DNA from: Capronia americana
Lineage: Eukaryota; Ascomycota; Eurotiomycetes; Chaetothyriales; Herpotrichiellaceae
Reading direction: 5' to 3'
Assembly: GCA_016110215.1 (NCBI GenBank)
Contig: JADWQD010000026.1
Location: 1 to 64,000 of the forward strand
Length of the DNA: 64,000 bases
Part shown: positions 1 through 10,776 of the stretch, piece by piece
Position numbering within the stretch: position 1 is the first letter of the stretch
Layout of the letters: each line of letters begins with the position of its first letter
Made by a program: the position numbers and the translations under genes
The notes under the pieces: generated by a model
The model's database searches: none
What the model was told of the DNA's origin: nothing
The model's input: only the letters and a program-made list of their open reading frames with translations

Positions 1-836
1 CCTCTGTAAATAAGCGGAGAGACGGCGGCACAATGGCATATGCATATATGACTGCAAATAGCGCAAAAGCTCAACAGGAACACAGCCAGCAAAGTACTTG
101 TCCTAACTATCGCATCGGATTTCAAAGAATAATTACTTCGAATGCTTTCAACCGTCCTTAACGGTGCAGATGAACTTCCTGTTCGCTCTCTCCGCCCGGC
201 AGTGCTCGATTCAGTCGCTTCAGACCCAACAAATTTGATTCCCTTATCCGCGACATCGTGGTGTCCAGCTGGATATGATTTTTGGCACGGGGCGCTTTGG
301 GCTTACGACATGGCCTTTTTAGAGTTAAATATTCCGGCAACCGTGGACAACTTCTCAGAGATGCGAGATGACATGAGAATGACCTGAGAATAGATCCTAT
401 GCAAAGGTCGAACGGCGCTGGCGGCTTCATTTGTAAGAGCCTCAATAGTAAGGGAGTCTGGACAAGTGACAAAAGGATTCTCAACACGACGTAGACGCTC
501 AATGAAGGGTTCGTTTTGGCTCCTAGCAGTTTGCTGGATATGGTACAGTATATATTTCGCATGGGACGGACAGTTTTGAATGTCCGCGACGTGCCCAATT
601 CGACACTTATGGAGCTAGAACTCGTATTGGGGAGGACGCGGCTGCTGATCCCAAGGTAGAATTCGTCCATGAGCGTTCGTTCTTTACCATCCGGGGAACC
701 AAACGCTTCAAGACGGAATTGTGAGGGCAAGAGACGCCACTGTGGCAACAATATACGTGACACGGATCCATTTCCTTCCGGTATATCTTTTACAGTGCCA
801 CACTCGTTGGGATGGTCAAGAGTGCAAGCAGTGTCG
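1..836. other. Left-edge region without a supportable gene
   Basis: No continuous coding region could be supported. The longest open frame (158-883, minus strand) lacks any recognisable motif and overlaps the 3' end of the permease gene. On the plus strand, 570-830 holds short protein-like stretches in different frames separated by stops, which may be the decayed remains of a gene. I could not name the family. Confidence 0.4.
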
Positions 837-3020
837 CTAGGCCTTTTCGACCACCTGATCCTCCGGTTGGCGGCTTGCAGCAACGTCTAGAGCGACAATA
901 TGAAGAGTAGGGGTCTGATAATGGTTCCGGCCATGGACAAACCAGTTCACTGGGTTCAATTCTCGTCAGACTCTCCTTTCGTCCTCAAAGGTCAAACGGT
1001 GTTTGGCTGACTTACCTGTTGCAAGTATAATCACTGCACCAATGGCCACAACGGCATAGTTCATAGTGTCTGCTGTCGGATGCGCATCGGGAGGGAAGAG
1101 GGTGAGAACAAGGCTAAGCCGAAGACGGCGGTCAGCAGGGTATTAAGCCGACTTTAGTAAAGTGTAAAGGGGCAGGTGGATGCGTACATGAGCATGAGGA
1201 AAATAATGGAAACGATGTTCAGCGGATAGCCCCATTTCCCGAGAGCAAAGGCTCCTCGAGGGAGGATGGAGCGGCCACGAAGCACCAGAACCACAATGGG
1301 CAGCAGGTAGCTAAGGCTCAGTCCGAACAAGCAAGCGTTGACAATGGCATTGAAAGCACTGCCGCCCGGTCAGTATAAAGGTTCCGTTGGGGGTTTGCCG
1401 AGGACATACCTGGCGGCACCGAGATAGATCAAACCCAGAATGATGACGGCCGCGTTGGTCAGGAACATGGCATTCAGAGGCAGATCGAGTTTTTTGTTCG
1501 GGCGGGCGAAGCTGGCCGGAGTCTGTGAGCAAGCCAAACGAGAACAATGGGGCGAGGAAGTGGGAAAGGGGCATACAAGTCTGAAAAGGGCAGCCCGCCT
1601 TGTCGGGCAAAGGCGGCGGTGAGCCTGGAGGAAGACGTCACCACCTCTGTGGACGAGCAGGAGAGAATGATGATGATGACAGCCGCCATTACGGCGGTGC
1701 CAGCGTTGGACGAGGTTGCCTGTTTGAAGATGGAGATGATTGGTCTTGACAAGTTAGTAAACCACCTCAAGCGAATGCGCTGGAGAGAGGCCAACTTACC
1801 CTATCGCCGCCGTGGTGAGCTCGTTGACGTCTTGGACAGAGAACAAGGCGCACATGAGGAAGATGAAGCCCCTGTAGGTCAAATGTGAGAATAAACTACC
1901 TGAGACAGGGCTTGCTACTAACGTGATTGACCCTGTAGCGACTGCGAGGACCATGGTCCATGGAGCATCGCGTCGAGGATTGGGCATCTCTTCTATGAGG
2001 TGAACCGTGCTGTGAAATGTGATTAGCGGGCTGGTAAGAAAAGACTGGGTTGAGGCGCAAGCAACTTACGCATCATACGCAACCAGCGTAAAGGCGCCTT
2101 GCAGCATGCCGAGCAGCCACGCGGCGCCGTCGTTCCAGCCGGTGGTGTTTAGGAATCCGCCAAAGACAAAGCTGTTGAGATTAAGGTCAACGTCAGTGTA
2201 TTGCGAGATTGATGTGTGGTTTTGGTACCTTCCATTTTGATATTTGTGTGCAGTGCAGGCCAACAGCGTGATCGAGATGGCGACAAAGCCGGTGAGCGAG
2301 AGATAGACTAAATTGATGACGGTTCAGCAGCTTGTCCCACATCATATTGGCAATGCAATTCCACTTGACGATAGGAGGGAGGGTTCAGTTCAGCACGTAC
2401 AGGCACCTTCGCTCATCCTCGGTATGATAGCCGTACCAACAGCATTGGTAAAGCCCGCCCCGACCTCAATGGCAGCGTAGATCAGAAAATTGTGCCACTT
2501 CTTGAACACGTAGCTCTCGTTCATGAGCTCAATGAGCGCAATGATGAGGTTGGCGGCCAGGGACGGCCCCGTGGCCGCGAGAGCCCACCACGAGGCCGTC
2601 AGGACCCAGCCGCACACATAACTCAGGAACCGCTGGTACCCGGGGGCTGCAAGTACCGCCACCCACTCGTACTGCCCACCATTGGTCGGGTACACGGAGC
2701 AGATCTCGGCCAGGCTGAGGGCCACGGCCATCTGGCCAAGGCCTGCAACAAGGAGGCCCCAGAGGATAGCGACGGGCCCGCCAGAGGGAAGGGCAATGCT
2801 GAGGGCTGACGCGGCGGCTGGCCATGTTCTGTCGAGACACCAGGTCAGCGATTCAACCCTTCAAAGGTACTGAGGCGGCGAGGTTAAACTTGACGCACCC
2901 GGTAATGACAAAGCCGACGCCGAGCATAGACAGGAAGCCAAACTTCTTCTTCAGCTCGGCCTTATAGCCAAAAGGGTTATCGAGGGTGGCATCTGGATTG
3001 CTTGTGCTTTCGACGCTCAT
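837..3020 (-). CDS. Amine/amino-acid/choline permease (APC superfamily), multi-exon
   Basis: Plasma-membrane permease expected to import an amine, choline, GABA or an amino acid with protons. Exon 1 (2899-3020) starts at ATG 3020 and carries an N-terminal stretch with FGFLSMLGVGFVIT, the first helix of fungal GABA/choline permeases. Exon 2 starts at 2828 with TWPAAASALSIALPSGGP and continues through the LAEICSVYPTNGGQYEWV segment. Later exons hold a VAYDACxHLIEEMPNPRRDAPW-like loop, the FARQGGLPFS motif and the last helices. The final exon ends at 837 with the stop after a charged tail. At least seven exons are needed. The FARQGGLPF and EEMPNPRRDAP signatures are typical of the Hnm1/Uga4/Bat1 group. 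Next door is a copper amine oxidase, so an amine substrate is a reasonable inference, but the sequence alone does not set specificity. Confidence 0.85.
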
Positions 3021-3996
3021 CTTGCTCTTTTGTGATCTTGGTCTGGTGACGGGTTATGGAGCAGAGATCAACAGGGAGACTCGTGATTCTCACTGCCGTG
3101 GAATCGCCAGGACTAGCGGTCGCTTTATAACACTTGAGAGCGGCTTCGCGACGCCACGTTATCTCGAGAGATGTCAAGTATACCGTGTATCTGGGGAATG
3201 GAGATATCTTAGCTGCGTGAGATGGAAGAAGCGCAAATGACTAGCGACACAGTCGGCCTAGTCGGTCTAGGACCCTCGTAACCCTTGATTACTGCAGCTA
3301 CATTTCGGCGCTCAGTCCTCTCGAAATGGGGCAGTTATTTAGTTCGTCAAGAAGACAAACTGTTAGCCGAGGCGGGCCACAAAGGTCTGTCTGTACGATA
3401 CGCAGAAGGGCGGCAGGTCTCCGCAAGCGGCGTCGTCCAGATTAGGCAGAGGATACGCCCGGCATGAGGGTTCTTCATTACTGCAGGTCCCCGAAGGATC
3501 TCAGCTCCACAGATAACGATGCCGGATACAAAATGCCGCCACCCCGCCGAGTTGGAACCCTAGCTTGATAAACACCAGGGAGGGAGTGCAGCGACAGTAC
3601 CTCGTATCACAGTGCCATCCATTCAGCGCTAAGACGCCACACGCAATTACTGGGTAGAAAATAACGTTCAGAGCGATTCCTTAACGGCGCTTATCAAGGG
3701 TTACGCTTGCGGCTAACGGTTTCCAGCCAAAGATACGCCCATTGTATACGAGGTACATCGCTATACCAGCTAATACATATTGTGTAATCGTAGAACATAA
3801 TTACGAGTTATGCTTTTCCACATGAAGGCCAAGGGGGCCTCCCTTTACCTACCGTGTATACTCTGTAGTTATGAGAAGAGTGGCGGTCGTAGATAAACAA
3901 GTGCGCGGATTCATTCACAGGAACGACTACTCCTAAATAGAGAAACAACTAGATACAATCATTAGAATATACCTAGGATAAGCTGCCACACAGTAT
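3021..3996. other. Intergenic, permease promoter and amine-oxidase 3' flank
   Basis: About 980 bases between the permease start and the amine-oxidase stop. It must hold the permease 5' region and the amine oxidase 3' region. The stretch 3650-3990 is comparatively AT-rich. No convincing ORF or repeat was seen. Confidence 0.5.
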
Positions 3997-6063
3997 CTAG
4001 TTGCCATTGCAGCAATCCCCGTTGGCATGTCCTCGTCCGTTGGTGTGACCATTGACACCTGTGCTGCCGTTGGGATGCCCGTTGACAGCGCTGTGAAGGA
4101 TGGATTTGTTAAAGTCCTGCGTCGATGGCGGCACGTCCAGAGCCGGATTTCTCTCAAAGAAGCCTGAGGGCTTCAGATGGACACTTATCCGTTCCATGGG
4201 CATGACAGGAAAGTCCTCCGGGCGCGGGTTGTGCGTCAGGCCAAATGTATGCCAAAACACCACGTCGGCATCACGTACGTCGTCGCCGCGTGCCGCCCAC
4301 TCCTCCACACCATTGCTACTGTGGCTCTGGTTGGTGTAGTCTCCCGCCGCGTACAGCTCGCCGTCGCGGTACTTGGTCACCCAGACGGGGTGTTGGGCGT
4401 AGCGCGCGCGGCGCGTATTGAAGCTGTCCGGGGACATGATGATCGGCTGACTGGCCACGGTCTGCACCTTGTACGCGACGGGGACACCGCTGACGCGGTT
4501 GACGACACTGTCGTTGCGAATCTTAAAGACGCGCGACACGTACGGATTGGTCTCTGCATGTGAGGACTTTTCGATGGTGGACGTCTGGGCGACGTAACCG
4601 CAGCCGAAAGGGTTGCTGATGCCATTCTCGTCCGTCATGGGCACGCTATCCTCGTAGACCACGGTGTTCTGGAAGCCATCGATGGCCGGGTCCACGCGCA
4701 TGGAGAAGAGGTGCTGGTGGTAGGGGGCAGCCACACCCGGTCCTACATTGGTGGCCCAGGGCACTTTGAGGCCGTCGCTGTTGTCGATGGGCATGGTCGA
4801 CAGGATGCCCGTGGCGCGGACTTCGAGCTCGAGCCCGCCCGCCTGATCAAACACCCAGGCAAAGATGTATTCGTAGTTGGATAGCGTGCACATCATCTGC
4901 GCGACGAGCTGGCGGTTCCTCACCACCGTGGCCTGGTTGTTCCGGTAGTTGGTGTGCTTGTGCAGGATGCCTCCATCCTGCTCGTGCAGACACACGACAT
5001 TCTTAAGCTGTACCGGGTTGCCGCGCGAGTCGGGGCGGTAGCCGTCAAAGTACTTGATGTGGCCCAGACAGTCGCATCCTAGGCTGAGCTGGTTGGCAGT
5101 GACGCCCAACCCGACATCGCCCACGTCAAACGCCTGCTTGCGGTGATACGGCTTGCGTGGGTCCCCGTAGGGAACCGTCATCTCCGAGAGGGACAGCCGG
5201 TAAAAGACATTGCGCCCGTCGTACGTGACATTGTACAGAACCAGACCGTCGCGGTAATTGAAGCCCACGCGGAACCTCCATTTTTGCCACTCCACGAGGT
5301 GGCCGTCGACTCGGAACGATGCGCCCTCGGGCTGCTGAACGATATACGGCTTGAGATCCGACCGGAGGGGCGTGTCGAGCAGATCGTGGGCGTACTCGAC
5401 CGCCTTGACAGGCTTCCACGGCTGCGTCTCTGACACCGTGTGGTCCGCCCCCGTAGGCAGATAATCGATCCTCACCAACTCCTTGGTGTCGGTGTTAAAG
5501 ACAGGCGAAAAGGCGCACGGTAGCGAGTAGTGATTGCTCTGCGGGTGGTCGACGGGCACAATGTACATGTAGCATTGGCACAGCCTTCGTGACTCGTTTT
5601 CATCATCCCGCCCGTAGATCCACGGGTCGGTGCACACGGTCACGCCGTCGGGCAGCTTCAACTTCTCGATTTCTTTGATCACATCTGGGTGCTTCAGGCA
5701 GTACTCCTCGACCTCGAGCATCTCGTCCACGTCGGCGGGCCCTTGCATACCCTTAGGGAGTTCCTTGAGGGAAATCACCTCCTCGGTCTTGAGGTTCACC
5801 AGGCCCTTGATAAAGGCCTGCGTGTCGAGGCGGTGGAAGAGACTAAACACGAGACGTGCTGGCGGCTCCGGCAGAGGCGTCTTGCCCGTCCTTTCTGCCT
5901 CGATGTAGTCAATGACATGTTGCTTAACGGGCTCTTGGATTTCGAGCGTCTTGAACCGCAGGGCAACATCTGGGAAGGACGTGTGGATGAGACGGACGGC
6001 GGTTTCGATTTCATCTGGTCGCAAGGGGTCGAAGGGGTGTGGCATCGCCGTGTGAGCTTTCAT
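3997..6063 (-). CDS. Copper-containing primary amine oxidase
   Basis: Oxidises primary amines to aldehydes, releasing ammonia and hydrogen peroxide, with a topaquinone cofactor made from a tyrosine and one copper ion. From the chosen ATG at 6063 the protein is 688 residues, the usual family length. The same frame opens further upstream to 6219, but that extension looks like 5' leader. Visible features: N2/N3 domains, the YDGR strand, the DVGDVGLG region with the catalytic Asp, the topaquinone motif NYEY (Tyr about residue 397), the HQH copper pair in APYHQHLF, and the distal His in GLTHNPRPEDFPVMP. The last ~30 residues are Asn/Gly/His-rich and end NGN, so there is no C-terminal SKL-type peroxisome signal. 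No intron is needed. Its product would feed the aldehyde dehydrogenase at 13.4 kb, which is inference. Confidence 0.93.
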   Translation of the reverse strand: MKAHTAMPHPFDPLRPDEIETAVRLIHTSFPDVALRFKTLEIQEPVKQHVIDYIEAERTGKTPLPEPPARLVFSLFHRLDTQAFIKGLVNLKTEEVISLKELPKGMQGPADVDEMLEVEEYCLKHPDVIKEIEKLKLPDGVTVCTDPWIYGRDDENESRRLCQCYMYIVPVDHPQSNHYSLPCAFSPVFNTDTKELVRIDYLPTGADHTVSETQPWKPVKAVEYAHDLLDTPLRSDLKPYIVQQPEGASFRVDGHLVEWQKWRFRVGFNYRDGLVLYNVTYDGRNVFYRLSLSEMTVPYGDPRKPYHRKQAFDVGDVGLGVTANQLSLGCDCLGHIKYFDGYRPDSRGNPVQLKNVVCLHEQDGGILHKHTNYRNNQATVVRNRQLVAQMMCTLSNYEYIFAWVFDQAGGLELEVRATGILSTMPIDNSDGLKVPWATNVGPGVAAPYHQHLFSMRVDPAIDGFQNTVVYEDSVPMTDENGISNPFGCGYVAQTSTIEKSSHAETNPYVSRVFKIRNDSVVNRVSGVPVAYKVQTVASQPIIMSPDSFNTRRARYAQHPVWVTKYRDGELYAAGDYTNQSHSSNGVEEWAARGDDVRDADVVFWHTFGLTHNPRPEDFPVMPMERISVHLKPSGFFERNPALDVPPSTQDFNKSILHSAVNGHPNGSTGVNGHTNGRGHANGDCCNGN

Positions 6064-6660
6064 TTTGGTAGCACGTAGAGAAAGAATGATAAGCGAGCTC
6101 CAGTGTAGAGAATGTATGTCGGCAAAGTGATGGAACAAGAGGGAGGGAGGAGATCTTACACGCGGCTCAACCCAAGTCCGGGGACTTATCTTATTCGTGA
6201 ACAATCGCCATCCTGACACGGTTTGAGTCGACCGGTGGTACCTTTTGCCTCCTATCTTCTCGCGCCTTGCCTTGAGAGAAAACGGGAAAAGATACGACCT
6301 AGTTGTGGATAGATAAACGGTGATATTTTACGTGTGACCAAGTGTACCAGTATTTTCATACATCCACAGAACAGGGGGTCATGCACCCCAACCGCTCGCT
6401 AGTTAGGGTGGAGAAGACATGGCCACAGGAAAAAGCTTGACACTATCTGCGCCTTTTCCTGTTTAGGCAAAAGATACGCCCGCAGTGTCAGCGAGAAACC
6501 GTTTGCTAAAGTATCGTCAAGAGTAGGTTTGGCGGGAGGTAATGGAAGAGTCTCTGCGCAAGGTCGTAGCTAAGTACCGTCGGCGAAGTGGCCGTATCCA
6601 GCTGTGCCTCCCCTCTTTCGTAGTGATATCAGACTCCGTATCAAGTGGTGGTAGACTCCG
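6064..6660. other. Intergenic, amine-oxidase promoter
   Basis: About 600 bases upstream of the amine oxidase and downstream of the next minus-strand gene. The frame upstream of the amine-oxidase ATG is open to 6219, so the true 5' end is not certain. No other gene was seen. Confidence 0.45.
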
Positions 6661-8398
6661 TCAAGTAATGATCAAATCCCAGTTAGACGTAGCCAGCAAC
6701 CTCCTCCAGCCATGCCACCGCGGCCTCCTCATCCTCCGTGCCCACACCTCGCGCAGCAAGGCGGCCGCGTACCTGATATTGCCCAAGCCAACATGCGCCT
6801 CCAGCACCGCCACTCTCTTCAGCACCGCCCTCACCTGCTCTGGGCTGTCCGTCTCGCACGCCACGATGAAGAGCACGGGGAGCAGGCCAGCCTCCTCGGG
6901 GCAGTTGCACGGCACCAGGTCAATGTCCTCCAGACAGCCCGTCAGTGCCATCTCTTTACTCACCGGGAGCGTACGCCGGATCATTTCCCACGCCGGTGCC
7001 GTTCCCTGTCGTACCGACAGCTCCTCAACCACCGAGTGCAGACATGCATAGACGGCGCTCTTGTACGCGCTTGAGACGTGTCCCAGTCGCTGTACTGTTT
7101 CTGGAGTCATGCCTTTGGGAAGGAGAAACTGCTCGGCCGTCCAATTTCTGCGGATGAGCAACTCAATTCTGTGAACCGGGCTTCTGGTCAGTCTGGTGCC
7201 CCAAAAGCTTTTGTCCACGGGGAATGAACGCAAACGTACATGGATTCAACCTCGGACTTGGCCTGAGCGAGGTCATGTTCGCCCTCGAATCGGCGCCCCC
7301 GAAGCCCCATGACCCGGCGCAAGAGTACAATCAAGCCTCGCGAAAAGCCCATGTACGGGTCCACGGCTAACAAGCCGCCATTCGGTCCCGAAACGTCCGG
7401 AAAGGCATCGAGGTTGGTAACTTGGAAGCTGTCGTCGAGCTCCATGCCGAATGCCGCACCATGCTCGGTGAAGCTGGCAATCCCCTTGTGGTAGGTGATG
7501 CTGCTCACTTTTGTTAGCTTGAAGGGCTCTAGGCCGGCTGGACAACTGCTTAACTCTCAACATACAAACTCTGTGAGAAGCGAAGTATATCGGGCATGGA
7601 CGCGGCCGAGGCGTCCCGCCCCAGCAACTGGGCTAAAGTTTCTATGCCTTGGAAATGCCGACGCCAGTTATGAACCCCGTCCTTGATGATCTCGTATTTG
7701 CACAGGAAGATGGACGAGAGTAGAGCAACCTCAAGGCGCCCGGAATCATTTGGAGCGGTGTCGTCTTGCCGCAACGAGACCTGCGGGATGAGGTCTCTCA
7801 GGGCCGACATTGCCCGGACGTAATACCCAGTCGCCTCAGCCTGATACGTCGTACGCTCGTCACCCTCCGCATGGCTCGCCCGATGCAGGGCCGAGACGGC
7901 GCAGACGGCCTGGAGCAAGTGTGACGAGGACAGCACGCGTGGCACAATCAGCGAGCAGAGTGGATTCTCGTAGCCAATCGCGTTGACAAGCAATCCTGAG
8001 AGCGTCTCGACATAGTACTGGAAGTGGCGGCCCCCAGGCCATGGTACGTCCACGAGGAGATCTGTTGGACCATATGATGGTTCAGTCCCGGCGAATACCA
8101 GGCATTGGCTTGACTCGTGTTCTTGGCTGTCGTAACATAATATTTCCTCCAGAGGAGCTTCATCGAGAAAACTCTGCGTGTCGACCGGTGAGAGCGGCCG
8201 TACGTTGACGGAGCTGTCTTCTTTCGGGCGCGCTCGCTTCCGCGACCTGGAGGGTGCTTTTTCTGCGCCAACGGTGCAAAAGAGGTCAGATGGCGTGCAC
8301 TCGAGGCCTAGTCGAGTACATGCGAGGCATCGATAAGCATGTCAGCCTTTCGAAGCAGCAGTGCTTGTTGCACAGGACTTGCCTTGGTGTCTGTCCAT
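6661..8398 (-). pseudogene. Zn2Cys6 transcription factor with a damaged zinc cluster
   Basis: The body reads as a fungal-specific regulator over three exons: about 8341-7550 (includes VSALHRASHAEGD and SIFLCKYEIIKDG), 7508-7250 and about 7180-6661. Two phase-compatible introns join them. The N-terminal DNA-binding cluster should be C-x2-C-x6-C-x4-C-x2-C-x6-C. From an ATG at 8398 the frame gives Cys at residue 9, Ser (AGC) where the second Cys belongs, and a TGA stop (8344-8342) exactly where the third Cys belongs. CLACTRLGLEC then follows in the same frame as the body. No splice acceptor lies between the TGA and this half-cluster, so splicing cannot remove the stop. I therefore call it a probable pseudogene. 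A sequencing error, or use of a later start giving a regulator without DNA binding, are alternatives. Confidence 0.65.
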
Positions 8399-8937
8399 CA
8401 CCTGTCGTAGCAAAAGAGAGACGTGGTCAGATCAGCTTCATATAGTCTACATCGCATTCGCGCGAACGGGGATTTTGGAGACGGTACATTTCTTATGGCG
8501 CCGCTTACACATGTAGCAGCCCCTGCGGGACCAGTCGGAGAGTCGGACGCGCTGAGGCATCTAGTCCCGAATGGGCGCCTTCATGACATGCTCAAAGATG
8601 CCCAAAATGCAAGAGCCTTATTGGAGCGAGTCGAGTCTGCTGTAATCTGGTGGATGCTGCAGTGCGAGGGATCGCAGCATGGGGTGTTTGATAAGGTGGG
8701 AAGTACTAAAGCACGAAATCGATTAACTATACCATAAGGGTCCAAGTCTGATCACGTGCCACTGCGTGGGGAAGGTTTGCCTTCAGAGCTATAAAGCGGC
8801 GCGGTCTAGGCGAGCCCTCACTTCACCCCTCCATAAAGCTCAATCACCCTTTGGTCACCCTAGACCTTCGACCGTTCTCGACGATATGATTTTGGTTCTG
8901 CGTTTGCCGCTGTCCATCTGACCTCTTCATGCATCTG
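8399..8937. other. Intergenic between damaged regulator and amidohydrolase
   Basis: About 540 bases. It holds the 5' flank of the damaged regulator and the 3' flank of the amidohydrolase. No gene was recognised. Confidence 0.45.
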
Positions 8938-9963
8938 TCACTGCGCATTCAGCCGGGGGAACAGTTTCAGCGCATTGCCCCTATCTAGAGCTTGAGCGAA
9001 AGCCCCATCATCCGCACCAGCTTCGTCCAGCTCTTTAGCGAACCTCTCGATCGTTTTGCGCGGTGCATATGGATAGTCACTGCCATACAACAAATGGTCG
9101 GGCTTGGTGTACGACAACAGTAGCTCGATATTCTCTTTGGTGGAAGACAAGGCCACGTCGTAGTAGAAGTTGCCGACGTCTTCCAGAACTTCATCGACCG
9201 TTTTGGTGGAAAGTCCAACCTCACCGAGTACTGCGAGACGCTTCGCTATATACGGTAGGCCTCCTCCCCCGTGGGCCAAGATAATCTTGACCTCCGGGTT
9301 GTTCCTTTGCACATTGGCCAAGATGATGTCTGCGGCGGTACGGGTGGTTTCGTGTGGGTAATCCACAATTGGCTGGGGCAGGTTCTTGGCGATGAGATTC
9401 GTGTCTACCGAGTGAGTCGGATGGACGAGGACGACAGCCTTGCGCGCATTGAGCGCCGCCCAAATCGCCGTGAAGGCCTCATTTCCTAAGTACATGTTTG
9501 TGGGTCCGTACCTGGTCAAGAGGATGACGCCGTCTGCTTTCAAAGTGTCGAAGGCGTATGCAATCTCGGCGAGAGCTGCGTTCACGTTGCGTATATCCGG
9601 CATTGTTGCAAAGAACCCATATCTCAGGGGGTTCTTGTCCCGAATCGAGGCTAAATGGTCGTTCATAACACGGGCAAGCTTGACAGAGCCTTCCAAACCA
9701 GCAATTGGCGCCCCGGGTGATGTGAGCGAGAAAATCGTCGTTCCTATGCCTAGATCGCGGCAGAAAGCGTCATCACTATCTAGGTTCCATTGCGGCGTCC
9801 AGGAACCGGATGGATCACCTCCAGCAGCTTCCAGCGCCTGAAATGGTACAAAGTCATTAGAGATCCATTTCTGTGATTCGAATCTACCGTCAAGTCTCAC
9901 CTGGCTGTACACTTCGGTCACGAAGTGATGATGGACATCAATCCGATTCTTTGCCATTGTCAC
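8938..9963 (-). CDS. Amidohydrolase-2 / ACMSD-family decarboxylase-like enzyme
   Basis: Single-exon 341-residue TIM-barrel metalloenzyme. The family includes ACMSD, gamma-resorcylate and 2,3-dihydroxybenzoate decarboxylases and fungal 6-methylsalicylate decarboxylases, which remove a carboxyl group from small aromatic acids. Visible metal-site residues: the HHH run in IDVHHHF near the N-terminus, His in VLVHPTHS (about residue 180), His in ILAHGGGG and Asp in LLYGSDYPYAP. The start at 9963 is preceded by a promoter shared with the divergent Zn2Cys6 regulator at 10.8 kb, an arrangement that often marks pathway genes with their own regulator. The aromatic-acid substrate is inferred from family and neighbours. 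A hydrolytic activity cannot be excluded. Confidence 0.88.
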   Translation of the reverse strand: MTMAKNRIDVHHHFVTEVYSQVRLDGRFESQKWISNDFVPFQALEAAGGDPSGSWTPQWNLDSDDAFCRDLGIGTTIFSLTSPGAPIAGLEGSVKLARVMNDHLASIRDKNPLRYGFFATMPDIRNVNAALAEIAYAFDTLKADGVILLTRYGPTNMYLGNEAFTAIWAALNARKAVVLVHPTHSVDTNLIAKNLPQPIVDYPHETTRTAADIILANVQRNNPEVKIILAHGGGGLPYIAKRLAVLGEVGLSTKTVDEVLEDVGNFYYDVALSSTKENIELLLSYTKPDHLLYGSDYPYAPRKTIERFAKELDEAGADDGAFAQALDRGNALKLFPRLNAQ

Positions 9964-10776
9964 ACAGTCAGACTGACTTCCCCAGACGAAAGACTCCTTC
10001 TAGCGAGCGACATCTGACGGAATTCCAAGCACGGGGATTTGGTTTTATGTTTTGGTGAGAATTGGAACGTCCAGGTATCGTCTGCTCGAGCTCGATGTAC
10101 CGTGAAATACAGGGTTCGGGAGGCGGAGACACGATATCTTAGGCGAGAGATAGGGCCAATGAGGCGCCAGTTTTCCAGGGGCTCTAGGCCAAGATGGTGA
10201 GATTGCCGTACCCAGTCATGCCCATCCCCAGGCTGGGGCAATTGCCGTACCCACTTCCCCAGTGCTCAAGGTGCGGTAACAACACGCTCACCGAGATTGA
10301 CCGGCATCCTCTGGCATCTTGGCCTCTGTAAGGTGATCCAAAAACCGTTCAGTGTGACCGAATGGTCATGCGTGCTAAATATCACTTGATCAACCTTGAA
10401 AATGTCTCAATAGAGAAAGCCATCAGACTATTTAGTAGTCACAGCCAGATGTCCCTACACTCTCCCCTAACCTCTTCCGAACCGGGAAGCCGTCCTGCTA
10501 GAAGACATAGCTATGATTTGGCTGCCATCGTTAGCGAGAGGCTCCGGCCGCTGGTTACTGCAATTGTAGGCGTGAAATAGGAACGCAGCCATTCCAAGTC
10601 CGTAGTAGATGGTGTCAGTAAAATAAAAAATACAAAGAAACCTAATGACTCTCCCCCGCATCCCGCACCCACACCTTTCCAGCCCTCGCCGGCCAAGCTC
10701 GCGCAGCGAAAACCTTCCAACTTCACTTCGTTGTGACGCACCTCTTCTCCATGCACGGCCTGATCAAACACGCAAC
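9964..10776. promoter_or_regulatory. Divergent promoter, amidohydrolase / Zn2Cys6 regulator
   Basis: 813-base region between two divergent starts. It holds the palindrome and direct repeats listed separately at 10202-10253. Confidence 0.55.
10202..10253. promoter_or_regulatory. Direct repeats flanking a 6-1-6 palindrome
   Basis: A 13-base sequence, ATTGCCGTACCCA, occurs twice in the same orientation at 10202-10214 and 10241-10253. Between the copies lies the perfect inverted repeat CCCCAG-G-CTGGGG (10226-10238). The site is about 240 bases upstream of the amidohydrolase ATG and about 520 upstream of the regulator ATG. The arrangement looks like a regulator-binding site, but no binding protein is known from the sequence. 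Confidence 0.5.

Noticed and set aside
158..883. 241-residue open frame on the minus strand
   Set aside because: No motif, overlaps the permease 3' end on the same strand in another frame, and composition looks like chance.
5143..6078. Long plus-strand frames opposite the amine oxidase
   Set aside because: They are antisense shadows of a full-length, motif-complete gene.
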